In this document: positions 8,752-16,398 of the stretch, piece after piece | How the letters are laid out: every line of letters starts with the position of its first letter | Numbering within the stretch: the stretch's first letter is position 1 | From: BOG-908 sp965198825 | Lineage (GTDB): Bacteria; Pseudomonadota; Alphaproteobacteria; Acetobacterales; Acetobacteraceae | NCBI GenBank assembly: GCA_965198825.1 | Contig: CBDAQB010000001.1 | Span: 930,001 to 994,000 of the forward strand | DNA: 64,000 bases | Direction of reading: 5' to 3' | Position numbers and translations under genes: made by a program | The notes under the pieces: model-generated | Databases searched by the model: none | Seen by the model: only the letters and a program-made list of their open reading frames with translations | What the model was told of the DNA's origin: nothing

Positions 8752-9144
8752 TTAATGCACCAGCTTTCCTGCCAGCATCCCCGCCGTTGCACTCACCGCC
8801 GTCAGCACCATGCCCCAGACCATATCGGTTGCCGCGAGTGACAGGGTCCACGGCTTGAGCGTCGCATAGTTCGTCAAATCGTAAGTCGCGTAGCAAAACA
8901 GCCCGAATAACGCGCCGTTCATCAGTGCCGTGGGGACACCGCCTGCCTGGGCACGTGGAAGCACGAAAACCATGACCCCGGCCGTGTAGAGCAGATAAAA
9001 GATGATGCCCGGCGCTGGGCGGAATGTCAGGAGCTGCTGGCCGAGGGCACTACGGTACATCGGCAGCGCCGCAAGAGTCAGCCAACCTGCGTCGAGAGCA
9101 AGCATGACGACAAGAGTAGCGACATAGCTGACCAGGATTCGCAA
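8752..9144 (-). CDS. DUF2177 family membrane protein
   Basis: A 130-residue inner-membrane protein with four hydrophobic helices and the DUF2177 signatures LDAGWLTL (about 17-24), CYATYDLTNYATLKPW (84-99) and TDMVWGMVL (105-113). Its biochemical role is unknown. DUF2177 genes frequently lie near Cfa-like, DUF1295 and DUF1365 genes, so it probably belongs to the same lipid locus although it is transcribed alone here. An AT-rich element lies on each side of it. Confidence 0.85.
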   Translation of the reverse strand: MRILVSYVATLVVMLALDAGWLTLAALPMYRSALGQQLLTFRPAPGIIFYLLYTAGVMVFVLPRAQAGGVPTALMNGALFGLFCYATYDLTNYATLKPWTLSLAATDMVWGMVLTAVSATAGMLAGKLVH

Positions 9145-9227
9145 AGACCGTCGCTCCTTGTTTGTCGATAGAGGCTATATGCTATCGCTGGCCGGCGTAG
9201 TCCGGATGCACGACAGGCTTAACACGG

Positions 9228-9290
9228 CCTCAGCCCCGACCCACACATGCAAGAGCTTTTTGGTTTTTTGCAAAAGGCTTTTTTCCTCAA
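9228..9290 (+). repeat. AT-rich palindromic element, degenerate arm (copy 2)
   Basis: GCAAGAGCTTTTTGGTTT and TTTGCAAAAGGCTTTTTTCC keep the layout of the family but have decayed arms. It overlaps the last codon of ridA and lies downstream of it, in the position of a terminator. Confidence 0.5.
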
Positions 9291-9667
9291 GCAACCCGAG
9301 CCGTAACCTCGATTTCGATCTTCATGCGAGCATCGAACAGCCCAGCCACGATCATGGTTGCCGCCGGGAGCACAGCGCCGAAGTGGGCGCGTAGTGTTGG
9401 CCAGCAGGGCTCGAAGTCAGCACGGTCGGAGAGGATGTAGCGCACGCGGACGACGTCGGCGAGGCTCGCGCTGGCTTCGGCGAGGGCAGTGGCGATGTTG
9501 CGAAGAGCCTGGTCGCACTGGGTGACGACATCGGTAGCGATTGTCATGGTGGTGTAGTCAAAGCCGGTGGTGCCGGACACGAAGATGATGTCACCGCTGA
9601 CGACTGCGCGGGCGTAGCCGACATCGCGTTCGTAGGATGAGCCGGAGAGGATTGCCCTCCGGATCAT
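9287..9667 (-). CDS. RidA/YjgF family protein
   Basis: A 126-residue small trimeric-type protein. RidA proteins hydrolyse reactive enamine and imine intermediates released by PLP enzymes. Characteristic segments are GDIIFVSGTTGFD (25-37), VRVRYILSDRADFEP (93-107) and the C-terminal MKIEIEVTARVA. The Arg of the classic active-site loop is not obvious in the C-terminal stretch, so this may be one of the Rid subfamilies without the canonical deaminase site. It begins one base after the stop of the Rap1a-like gene and is probably the last gene of the purC-purS transcript. Confidence 0.85.
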   Translation of the reverse strand: MIRRAILSGSSYERDVGYARAVVSGDIIFVSGTTGFDYTTMTIATDVVTQCDQALRNIATALAEASASLADVVRVRYILSDRADFEPCWPTLRAHFGAVLPAATMIVAGLFDARMKIEIEVTARVA

Positions 9668-9668
9668 G

Positions 9669-10013
9669 TCACTTGCAGGGGAAGGCTGCGGCGAAAGCCT
9701 GGGCGACCAGGACGCCGGCGGGTTTCTCGGCGTCTTGCGGGTGGTTGCGGAGGAATTTCTTCACCACCTCGCGGAGCTGGACGCCGGTGACGGCGTCGGG
9801 GATGCAGGCGGCGGCATGGTCACGGCCGCCAGCGCCGATGGCGTCGGCGACGCCGGAGAGATAGGCGTCACAGTCGGTTGCGCGCCCGGCATTGCACAGG
9901 CTCATGAGCTTGGTGCCGTTCACCTTCGAGACGCGCTGGGCGTAGGCGCCGGTGCTGAGCAAGGCGAGGGCTGCTAGTGCCACTGTAGTTTGGATGCTGA
10001 CACGGATGCTCAT
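9669..10013 (-). CDS. Rap1a/Tai-like exported protein
   Basis: A 114-residue protein with a signal peptide ending near AYAQ (25). The mature part has four cysteines (C40, C48, C70, C113), enough for two disulfides, and the pattern MSLCNAG...C...YLSGVADAI seen in the Rap1a/Tai family. In Serratia, Rap proteins neutralise type VI amidase effectors; many family members elsewhere stand alone and have no known effector, and no effector gene is seen here. Its ATG overlaps the purS stop as ATGA, an unexpected place for an immunity-type gene. Confidence 0.65.
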   Translation of the reverse strand: MSIRVSIQTTVALAALALLSTGAYAQRVSKVNGTKLMSLCNAGRATDCDAYLSGVADAIGAGGRDHAAACIPDAVTGVQLREVVKKFLRNHPQDAEKPAGVLVAQAFAAAFPCK

Positions 10014-10252
10014 GAGCGGACCTCCACGCTGAAGCTTTCGATGACGGGGTTGGCCAAAAGCTTCCGGCCCATGGCTTCGGCGGCTTCGCGAGCCTTTGCA
10101 GCGTCCGTTTCGTCGAGCACCAGTTCGATCACCTTGCCGGCACGCACTTCGCCCACGCCCTCGAAACCAAGGTTGGTCAGGGCGCGGCCTATGGCGCGGC
10201 CTTGCGGGTCCAGAACGCCTTCCTTCAGCATGACAGTGACAAGCGCCTTCAC
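10010..10252 (-). CDS. purS: Phosphoribosylformylglycinamidine synthase subunit PurS
   Basis: The start is GTG at 10252, overlapping the purC stop as GTGA; the 80-residue product (VKALVTVMLKEGVLDPQGRA...) has the normal PurS length. PurS bridges the PurL and PurQ subunits of FGAM synthase in the four-domain small-PurL pathway. The usual partner purQ, normally directly downstream, is absent: the next genes encode the Rap1a-like and RidA proteins. purQ and purL must therefore lie elsewhere in the genome (inference). Confidence 0.92.
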   Translation of the reverse strand: MKALVTVMLKEGVLDPQGRAIGRALTNLGFEGVGEVRAGKVIELVLDETDAAKAREAAEAMGRKLLANPVIESFSVEVRS

Positions 10253-11013
10253 TGCATGATCTCCGGTCCTTTCATGTCGCGCATACCGGCTTCCGGGAGG
10301 ATGCCCAATCTTTTCGCGACTTCCTGATACGCTTCCTCGACCCGGCCTAAGTCTCGGCGAAACCGGTCCTTGTCCATCTTCTCGTTGGTGCGGCTGTCCC
10401 ACAGGCGGCAATTGTCAGGCGAGATCTCGTCGGCAAGGACGATCCGCATATCCTCGCCCTCCCACAGGCGCCCGAATTCGAGCTTGAAGTCCACGAGGGT
10501 GATGCCGACGCCGAGGAAGAGTCCGGTAAGGAAATCGTTGGTGCGCAGCGCCATGGCGAAGATGTCGTCGAGGTCCATGGTGTTGGCCCAGCCGAAGGCG
10601 GTGATGTGCTCCTCGGCGACTATCGGGTCGTTGAGGGCATCGTTCTTGTAATAATACTCGACGATGGAGCGGGGCAGGCGGGTGCCTTCCGGGATCCCGA
10701 GCCGCGTGCAAATCGAGCCGGCGGCAACGTTGCGGACCACAACCTCGAGAGGAATGATCTCGACTTCGCGTATCAGTTGCTCGCGCATGTTCAGGCGCCG
10801 GACGAAATGGTTGGCTATGCCGATTTCCGCGAGGCGCATCATCAGATATTCGCTGATGCGGTTGTTCAGCACGCCCTTGCCGGTGATGATGCCCTTCTTG
10901 GCGCCATTCCCAGAGGTGGCATCGTCCTTGAAATACTGCACGAGGGTGCCGGGCTCCGGTCCTTCGAACAGGATCTTGGCTTTTCCCTCATAGAGTTGGC
11001 GGCGTCGTGCCAT
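10249..11013 (-). CDS. purC: Phosphoribosylaminoimidazole-succinocarboxamide synthase
   Basis: SAICAR synthetase of de novo purine synthesis, joining CAIR to aspartate with ATP. The start at 11013 (ARRRQLYEGKAKILFEG) gives 254 residues, the usual length; the in-frame ATG at 11091 would add an untypical stretch. Signature segments are YEGKAK (7-12), KDDATSGNGAKKG (28-40), LEVVVRNVAAGS (about 90-101), VDFKLEFG and LADEISPDNCRLWD. The gene follows purB and the NRDE gene on the same strand, with two successive IMP-pathway genes (purC and purS) coupled by a stop-start overlap. Confidence 0.95.
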   Translation of the reverse strand: MARRRQLYEGKAKILFEGPEPGTLVQYFKDDATSGNGAKKGIITGKGVLNNRISEYLMMRLAEIGIANHFVRRLNMREQLIREVEIIPLEVVVRNVAAGSICTRLGIPEGTRLPRSIVEYYYKNDALNDPIVAEEHITAFGWANTMDLDDIFAMALRTNDFLTGLFLGVGITLVDFKLEFGRLWEGEDMRIVLADEISPDNCRLWDSRTNEKMDKDRFRRDLGRVEEAYQEVAKRLGILPEAGMRDMKGPEIMQ

Positions 11014-11077
11014 GATCCATTCCTCAATCGTCGAAGCCGGGAGGCCATCGAAGCCGGGGTATAGCAGCAAAGGGCGG

Positions 11078-11836
11078 CTACGCCATGCCACGCCTCTGCT
11101 GCGTTGCGGTCATGCCTAGGGTAACCGGCAGGAAAGGCGCCTGATCTGGCGGCCCGGCGGCGAAGTGGAAAATCGGGCCGGCAGGCCCCAAGGCAATGAG
11201 CGCGCTGCTCGCGGTGCCGAATTTCTGCGCCCGCGGGCGGATGTTCAGGGCTGAGTCCGGTTCCCCTTCGGTGTCGGCGAGCAAAATGGGCCAGCTCTTC
11301 CAATCAGGTGGTGTCGGAAGGATACTGCTCTGGAACCTCGGCAAGTGGCGGGCAATGCGCGGTTGATCCGGATCGTCCGGGGCGGTCGAGGTGATCATGT
11401 GCAGGCCGTCGGTGAAGCGGCGAGCAGCGACCCGGCCGGCGCCGAGGCCGGCAATCCAGAAGACGTCTCGGCAATCGGCAACGATAAGGTTGAAGCTGCG
11501 CCAGCGGGCGGCGTCCTGCCCATCCAGCTTTGCGGCGGCGGAGGCAGCGTCGGGGAAGGATAAAGCCTCAAGCGGGAGCAGACCGCGGCTTTCCTTGCCT
11601 GGCTCAGGTCCGAGTGATCCTGTGCGGTTGAGAATGGCGGCGACCATGCCCGACGATTGGTCAAGAGCAAGCCAGGTGCCTCCGGCTAAGACATCGAGGC
11701 CGCCGATGACATTGGGCTGGTTGGGCCAATAAGCTGCTGGCGCGCGCCAGGGTCGGTCAAGCATTTCATCGCGGTTTGCGGCGATGAGGAGCGGCCAGGT
11801 GGTGCCCGGGCTAAGCAGGGTGACGAGGGTGCACAT
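11078..11836 (-). CDS. NRDE family protein (TANGO2-like)
   Basis: A 252-residue protein beginning MCTLVTL with the family signature NRDE at 21-24 and GGTWLALD at 52-59. The invariant Cys2 and the strand layout resemble N-terminal nucleophile folds, but no reaction is proven. The eukaryotic TANGO2 homologues are linked to Golgi organisation and heme or lipid handling. It sits between purB (16 bp away) and purC (64 bp), in the middle of a purine gene run, probably on the same transcript. Confidence 0.85.
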   Translation of the reverse strand: MCTLVTLLSPGTTWPLLIAANRDEMLDRPWRAPAAYWPNQPNVIGGLDVLAGGTWLALDQSSGMVAAILNRTGSLGPEPGKESRGLLPLEALSFPDAASAAAKLDGQDAARWRSFNLIVADCRDVFWIAGLGAGRVAARRFTDGLHMITSTAPDDPDQPRIARHLPRFQSSILPTPPDWKSWPILLADTEGEPDSALNIRPRAQKFGTASSALIALGPAGPIFHFAAGPPDQAPFLPVTLGMTATQQRRGMA

Positions 11837-11851
11837 AGGGCTGCGAGAGTC

Positions 11852-13210
11852 CTAGGTCGCGGCAACTCCTGGTCCAGGCTCGCCGAACACGCGGGTGTAG
11901 ATAGCGTCCAGGCTTCTCAGGTGCAGCTTGGGGTCCATTGCGGCTGCCAGCGTAGCTGCGTCAACCTTGCCGGCAACGACCGGGTCATCGGCCAAATGTT
12001 GCGCGAAAGTCCGGTGATCGGGCTGGCCGAGGGTCGTCCACGTCTTCATCGCATGCGACTGCACGATCTTGTACGAGTCCTCGCGCGAAATGCCGGACTG
12101 CGCGAGCAGAAGCAGGATCTCGCCGCTGTGCACCACGCCGCCGAGGCTCTCGAGGTTCGCGAGCATGCGGTCGGGGTAGACCAGCAGCTTCTCCATCATG
12201 CCGGCGAGGCGCATGAGGGCGAAGTCGAGGGTAACAGTGGCATCGGGGCCGATGGCGCGCTCGACGCTGGAGTGGCTGATGTCGCGTTCATGCCAGAGTG
12301 CCACGTTCTCCAGGGCGGGAACGGCGGCCGAGCGGACCAGGCGCGCAAGGCCCGTGAGGTTCTCGGACAGCACCGGATTGCGCTTGTGTGGCATGGCGCT
12401 GCTGCCCTTTTGGCCTGGGTGAAAGAACTCCTCTGCCTCACGCACCTCGGAGCGCTGCAGGTGCCTCACCTCCGTCGCCAGCCGCTCGATGCCGCTCGCC
12501 ACGATCGCGAGCGCACAGAAGAAGGCAGCATGACGGTCGCGCGGAATGATCTGCGTCGAATGCGCCTCGACCACGAGACCGAGCTTCTCCGCGACATAGG
12601 CTTCCACCCGCGGATCGGTGTGCGCGAAGGTACCCACGGCGCCGCTGATAGCGCAGGTCGCGATCTCGCGGCGGGCCGTCACCAGGCGCTCCCGGTGGCG
12701 GGCGAATTCGGCGTAATGGCCGGCCATCTTCAGCCCGAAGCTGGTCGGTTCGGCATGAATGCCGTGGCTGCGGCCGATGGTAACCGTATGCTTGTGCGCG
12801 AATGCCTGCGTCTTCAGCGCCGCCAGAACTGCATCGATGTCCTCGATCAGGATGTCGGCTGCCTGTGTGAGCTGGACGGCAAAGCAGGTATCGAGCACGT
12901 CGCTGCTGGTCATGCCGAGGTGCACGAAGCGGCTTTCCGGGCCGACCTTCTCGGCAAGCCAGGTCAGGAAGGCAATCACGTCGTGGCGGGTCTCCCGCTC
13001 GATCTCGTCGATGCGGTCGAGGTCGGCCTGGCCGATCGTGGCGAGCACTGCGTCGCCCTTGGTGCGGATCACCTCCGCTGCTTCGGCTGGGATCTGGCCC
13101 AGCAACGCCATCGCCTCGGCGGCCAGTACTTCGATTTCGTACCAGATGCGGAAGCGGTTTTCGGGCGCCCAGATCGCGACCATCTGCGGGCGGCTGTAGC
13201 GCGGGACCAT
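11852..13210 (-). CDS. purB: Adenylosuccinate lyase
   Basis: A 452-residue member of the fumarase/aspartase superfamily; it cleaves SAICAR and adenylosuccinate in purine synthesis. TSSDVLDT (about 100-107), the SHGIHAEPTSFG segment with its catalytic His (148-159) and the superfamily signature GSSAMPHKRNP (about 268-278) are all present. It is the first gene of the leftward run purB-NRDE-purC-purS, in which the enzymes for consecutive or linked steps are grouped. The divergent TerC-family gene begins about 100 bp away. Confidence 0.95.
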   Translation of the reverse strand: MVPRYSRPQMVAIWAPENRFRIWYEIEVLAAEAMALLGQIPAEAAEVIRTKGDAVLATIGQADLDRIDEIERETRHDVIAFLTWLAEKVGPESRFVHLGMTSSDVLDTCFAVQLTQAADILIEDIDAVLAALKTQAFAHKHTVTIGRSHGIHAEPTSFGLKMAGHYAEFARHRERLVTARREIATCAISGAVGTFAHTDPRVEAYVAEKLGLVVEAHSTQIIPRDRHAAFFCALAIVASGIERLATEVRHLQRSEVREAEEFFHPGQKGSSAMPHKRNPVLSENLTGLARLVRSAAVPALENVALWHERDISHSSVERAIGPDATVTLDFALMRLAGMMEKLLVYPDRMLANLESLGGVVHSGEILLLLAQSGISREDSYKIVQSHAMKTWTTLGQPDHRTFAQHLADDPVVAGKVDAATLAAAMDPKLHLRSLDAIYTRVFGEPGPGVAAT

Positions 13211-13232
13211 CCCAATCTCCTAAAGCAAGGCC

Positions 13233-13291
13233 AGGGGCTTTGCCCCTATTTTGAGAAAAATGCGACCCCACCCGAAGGCAAGCCTTCGGGA
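13233..13291 (+). promoter_or_regulatory. Two tandem leader hairpins upstream of the TerC-family gene
   Basis: AGGGGC-ttt-GCCCCT (13233-13247) is followed by ATTTTG, and CCCGAAGG-caag-CCTTCGGG (13269-13288) is followed by ATTTTC. Both read as terminator-like stems on the plus strand, only 20-70 bases before the coding region. They could attenuate the TerC gene or simply be copies of GC-rich repeat DNA; the first matches the repeat hairpin at 1891-1905. Confidence 0.45.
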
Positions 13292-13313
13292 TTTTCAATC
13301 AAGGAAGAAAACC

Positions 13314-13895
13314 ATTCAGGCTGAGCTTCTGGCGCTTCTGCAGGTGGTGATGATCGACATCACGCTGGCGGGGGACAATGCGGTTGTCGTCGGGCTAGCG
13401 GTGCAAGGGCTTCCGCCCTCGATGCGCAGGCGGGCCATTCTCATCGGCATAGGGGCGGCTACCCTGCTGCGCGTGGCGCTCTCGGCCGTGGCCATCAGCC
13501 TACTTGCCATTCTCGGCCTCACGCTGGCTGGCGGTATCCTGTTGTTGTGGGTCTGCTGGAAGATGTACCGCGAACTTCGCGCGGCTCCGGACCTCGATGA
13601 AGGCGCTGCGAAGAAGCATACCTCGATGCGAAAGGCGGTGACCAACATTGTGCTCGCCGACCTTTCCATGAGCCTGGACAACGTGCTCGCCGTAGCTGGC
13701 GCGGCGCGCGAGCATATCTGGGTCATGGCTGCCGGCCTGGTGCTGTCCATCATCCTGATGGCGGTCGCCGCGGACCTTTTGGCCCGGGTGCTGCACCGCT
13801 ACCGCTGGATCGCTTGGGTGGGGCTAGCGATCGTGCTCTATGTCTCAGTCGCGATGATCGGCCACGGCTGGCAGGAGGTCGGGCCCTACCTGTAA
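13314..13895 (+). CDS. TerC/YjbE-family integral membrane protein
   Basis: A polytopic membrane protein with the TerC signature IDITLAGDNAVVVGLAV and its internal repeat NIVLADLSMSLDNVLAVAG; the paired acidic residues (AGDNA, SLDN) are thought to handle metal ions (Mn2+, Ca2+). Family members need only about a dozen residues before IDITLAGDNA, which points to a start at ATT 13314, preceded by AAGGAAG at good distance. The ATG at 13251 would put a stable hairpin (13269-13288) inside the coding region and add an unlikely charged N-terminus. With the ATT start the product is 193 residues with seven probable helices. ATT starts are rare, so the exact start is uncertain; the family is not. Confidence 0.85.
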   Translation: MQAELLALLQVVMIDITLAGDNAVVVGLAVQGLPPSMRRRAILIGIGAATLLRVALSAVAISLLAILGLTLAGGILLLWVCWKMYRELRAAPDLDEGAAKKHTSMRKAVTNIVLADLSMSLDNVLAVAGAAREHIWVMAAGLVLSIILMAVAADLLARVLHRYRWIAWVGLAIVLYVSVAMIGHGWQEVGPYL

Positions 13896-13949
13896 GTCGG
13901 GGTGCTGGTTTGAGGGGCTAAAGTAGCCTACTCTACGAGCCGGCCCCCC

Positions 13950-14022
13950 CACCACCTCGGTGCCAAGTCCCATAAGTTTTCTGGTTCTCTTTCTACAAAA
14001 GAACGCGCTTGCTTCTTTCCTA
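13950..14022 (+). repeat. AT-rich palindromic element, right arm (copy 3)
   Basis: CCAAGTCCCATAAGTTTTCT, then GGTTCTCTTTCTACAAAAGA and GCTTGCTTCTTTCC: a diverged right arm with part of the core. It lies between the convergent TerC gene and map and reaches the map stop codon, a likely shared terminator. Confidence 0.65.
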
Positions 14023-14820
14023 GGCGTAGGGCGGATAATGCAAGCCTTCCGGCGAGATGGTGAAGATCTCGCAACCGTCGTCCGTCACACCGACCATGTG
14101 CTCGAATTGCGCCGAGAGGCTGCGGTCGCGGGTGACGGCTGTCCAGCCGTCGTCCAGAACTTTGACGTCCGGGCGGCCGGCGTTGACCATCGGTTCGATG
14201 GTGAAGAACATGCCCGGCTTCAGTACCGGGCCTTCGCCGGCGCGGCCGAAGTGCAGGACGTTAGGGGCGGCGTGAAAGCTGCGGCCAATACCGTGGCCGC
14301 AGAAATCGCGCACCACGCTGAAACGCTGGCTCTCGACATAAACCTGAATGGCGTGGCCTACGTCGCCGAGGGTTGCGCCCGGCTTCACCGCAGCGATGCC
14401 CTTCATGAGCGCCTTGTAGGTAACCTCGTTGAGCATCCGCGCTTTCGTGGACGGCGTTCCAGCGACGTACATGCGGCTGGTGTCGCCATGCCAGCCATCG
14501 AGAATTACAGTGACATCGATGTTCAGAATGTCGCCGTCGATCAGCCGGCGCTCACCGGGAATGCCGTGGCAGACGACGTGATTGATCGAGGTGCAGATGG
14601 ATTTTGGGAAGCCGCGGTAGTTTAGCGGGGCCGGGGTCGCGCCATGCGCGAGGATGAACTCGTGGCAAAGGCGGTCGAGTTCGCCCGTGGTGACGCCGGG
14701 GCGGACGTGCGGGACAATCATGTCGAGAGTCTCGGCCGCAAGACGGCCGGCTTGGCGCATGGCCGCGAAATCTTCGGGGCCGTGCAAAATGATGCGCCTG
14801 GCCTCGCTCCCGCCGTCCAT
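14020..14820 (-). CDS. map: Type I methionine aminopeptidase
   Basis: Removes the N-terminal Met from nascent proteins; a cytosolic dimetal hydrolase. All five metal ligands are visible in the 266-residue product: D102 (NIDVT), D113 (HGDTSR), H176 (CGHGIG), E209 (TIEPM) and E240 (QFEH), and the substrate-binding His lies in HVVCHG (81-86). Length and motifs are those of the standard bacterial type Ia enzyme. It is separated from the upstream DD-peptidase gene by 121 bp in which I see no gene. Confidence 0.96.
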   Translation of the reverse strand: MDGGSEARRIILHGPEDFAAMRQAGRLAAETLDMIVPHVRPGVTTGELDRLCHEFILAHGATPAPLNYRGFPKSICTSINHVVCHGIPGERRLIDGDILNIDVTVILDGWHGDTSRMYVAGTPSTKARMLNEVTYKALMKGIAAVKPGATLGDVGHAIQVYVESQRFSVVRDFCGHGIGRSFHAAPNVLHFGRAGEGPVLKPGMFFTIEPMVNAGRPDVKVLDDGWTAVTRDRSLSAQFEHMVGVTDDGCEIFTISPEGLHYPPYA

Positions 14821-14941
14821 CCCTTATGATCCTTTGTGCCGCCTGGACATCGCAAGATGCGTGCCCTGCATGGTCGGTGCAAGAGCCGCGATCGTCGCTA
14901 ACAGAGCAGCATCGGCTTCCGGCTATCGGCGCGAAGGTCGT

Positions 14942-16069
14942 TTAGGTCCTGCGCTTGTCGTGCCCGCCGAACCCACAGGCATGGCGATGGCCTTTTGCGG
15001 AGCAGGTGGCGACGGCGCGGGCGGTCAGGACATGCGGATGGACGCTTTCGCCGGAGCCGACACGCTGCAGAACGAAACGCTCCATCTTGTGGTGAGCGAG
15101 GCTCTTGCCCCGGCCGCCATGAAGCATGGCGAGATGGACCGTCGGGCGCGCCGGTGCGGCTTCGGCCGACGCCATCAGCGATGGCAGCGCAAAATGCGGA
15201 TGGGCGTGCGGCGTCACGGGGACGCCAAGCTGCTCGAAGCCGTCGTCCAGCAGGCCGGCCATGTGGGTGTCACGCTCAGGATTGGAGCGTGCCCCTAGCA
15301 CCACACCGATGAGGCGGACGCCGCCGCGGATAGCCGAAGTGACGAGATTATGGCCGGCGGCAAGCGTGTAGCCGGTCTTCAGGCCGTCGGCGCCTTCATA
15401 ATCGACCAGCATTCGGTCGTGGTTCGGGATGGCGCGGCCGTGGAAGTAGAAAACCGGCTCGCTGAAGTAGTGATACTGGTCCGGAAAATCGGCGATCAAA
15501 TGGTGCGCCAGCATGGCGAGGTCGCGCGCCGTGGTCATCTGCTGCTGGTCGGGCAGGCCGGAGGCATTGCGGAAGGTCGTCTGAGTCATGCCGAGGCCGC
15601 GGGCCCGCAGGGTCATCATCTGCGCAAAGCGGTCTTCGTCGCCGCCGAGTAGTTCGCCAAGCGCGCAGGCGGCGTCGTTGGCCGACTTGGTGACAATGCC
15701 CATGATGGCATCTTCGACGGTGAAGTATGTGCCTGGCAGGAGTCCGAGTTTGGAAGGTTCCATGGAGGCCGCATGGCCGCTCACCGGAACAACTTGACTG
15801 AGGCTGAGGTGATGATCGCGCAGGCCTTCAAAGGCCATGTAGAGCGTCATGAGTTTTGTGAGGCTGGCCGGATAGCGCAGATCGTCGGCGTTGACCTGCT
15901 CCATGACCTGGCCAGTCGCTTGGTTGACGACGATGGACGCATAGCGCGCGGAGCCGATTTGGGCTTCCGCCCGCTGGGCTAGGACAAGGCAGAGCACGCC
16001 GGCAGCGATAGCAGAGCGCTTACGCAAGGCGCGCAGCGCCCCTGGGAGAAGTCGCTTCCGCTCTGCCAT
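14942..16069 (-). CDS. D-alanyl-D-alanine carboxypeptidase (S11, low-molecular-weight PBP)
   Basis: A periplasmic DD-peptidase that trims peptidoglycan stem peptides. A signal peptide covers residues 1-36 (hydrophobic AIAAGVLCLVLA). The three active-site motifs are present in order: SxxK as SLTK (69-72), SxN as SAN (129-131) and KTG (231-233). The catalytic domain ends near 280. The last 95 residues are rich in His, Ala and Gly and do not resemble the PBP5 C-terminal domain or its amphipathic anchor, so the enzyme may be soluble in the periplasm. This tail is low-complexity and may not be folded. Confidence 0.9.
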   Translation of the reverse strand: MAERKRLLPGALRALRKRSAIAAGVLCLVLAQRAEAQIGSARYASIVVNQATGQVMEQVNADDLRYPASLTKLMTLYMAFEGLRDHHLSLSQVVPVSGHAASMEPSKLGLLPGTYFTVEDAIMGIVTKSANDAACALGELLGGDEDRFAQMMTLRARGLGMTQTTFRNASGLPDQQQMTTARDLAMLAHHLIADFPDQYHYFSEPVFYFHGRAIPNHDRMLVDYEGADGLKTGYTLAAGHNLVTSAIRGGVRLIGVVLGARSNPERDTHMAGLLDDGFEQLGVPVTPHAHPHFALPSLMASAEAAPARPTVHLAMLHGGRGKSLAHHKMERFVLQRVGSGESVHPHVLTARAVATCSAKGHRHACGFGGHDKRRT

Positions 16070-16237
16070 GAAAAATCCTGCCTCCGCTGCGCCGCTTCCG
16101 TGCCGGACACAGCGGCCGGCGTGCGCAATGTAGCGGGGCGTTTTCCTGATTGTCCAGCATACTAGAGGGTGTCTGCAGGTTTTCAGGCTAAGTTCATCCC
16201 GTAAGCTCTTACATCACGATTTGCTCCTGCAACGAAG

Positions 16238-16336
16238 GCACCGCATAAAAAACGCCAGGTTATTACCGCACCGCACAAAAAACCGGCTTGACGGCGACGG
16301 ACCGACTCTCTAGATCGGTCTTGTGCACCGCAACAT
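16238..16336 (+). promoter_or_regulatory. Phasin upstream region: direct repeats, promoter and inverted repeats
   Basis: This is the informative part of the 329-bp gap (16070-16398) before the phasin gene. GCACCGCATAAAAAAC (16238-16253) and GCACCGCACAAAAAAC (16268-16283) are direct repeats one 30-bp period apart. A promoter TTGACG (16288-16293), 17-bp spacer, TAGATC (16311-16316) overlaps an inverted repeat GACCGA (16300-16305)/TCGGTC (16315-16320). TTGTGCACCGCAACA follows at 16320. Phasin genes are usually repressed by PhaR, which binds TGC-rich palindromes; whether these are PhaR sites is inference. The rest of the gap shows nothing recognisable. Confidence 0.5.
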
Positions 16337-16398
16337 GCGGAAATCACATGATGGTTCGCCGCCCTGGGACCATCGCCTCATATGAATGGAGACTGGTT

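Noticed and set aside
13251..13253. ATG 13251 as the start of the TerC-family gene
   Set aside because: It would place a stable hairpin and a charged, non-family stretch at the N-terminus of a membrane protein.
11921..13324. A 467-codon open frame on the plus strand opposite purB
   Set aside because: It is a mirror of the highly biased third positions of purB; the protein has no recognisable domain, and purB has all its signature motifs.
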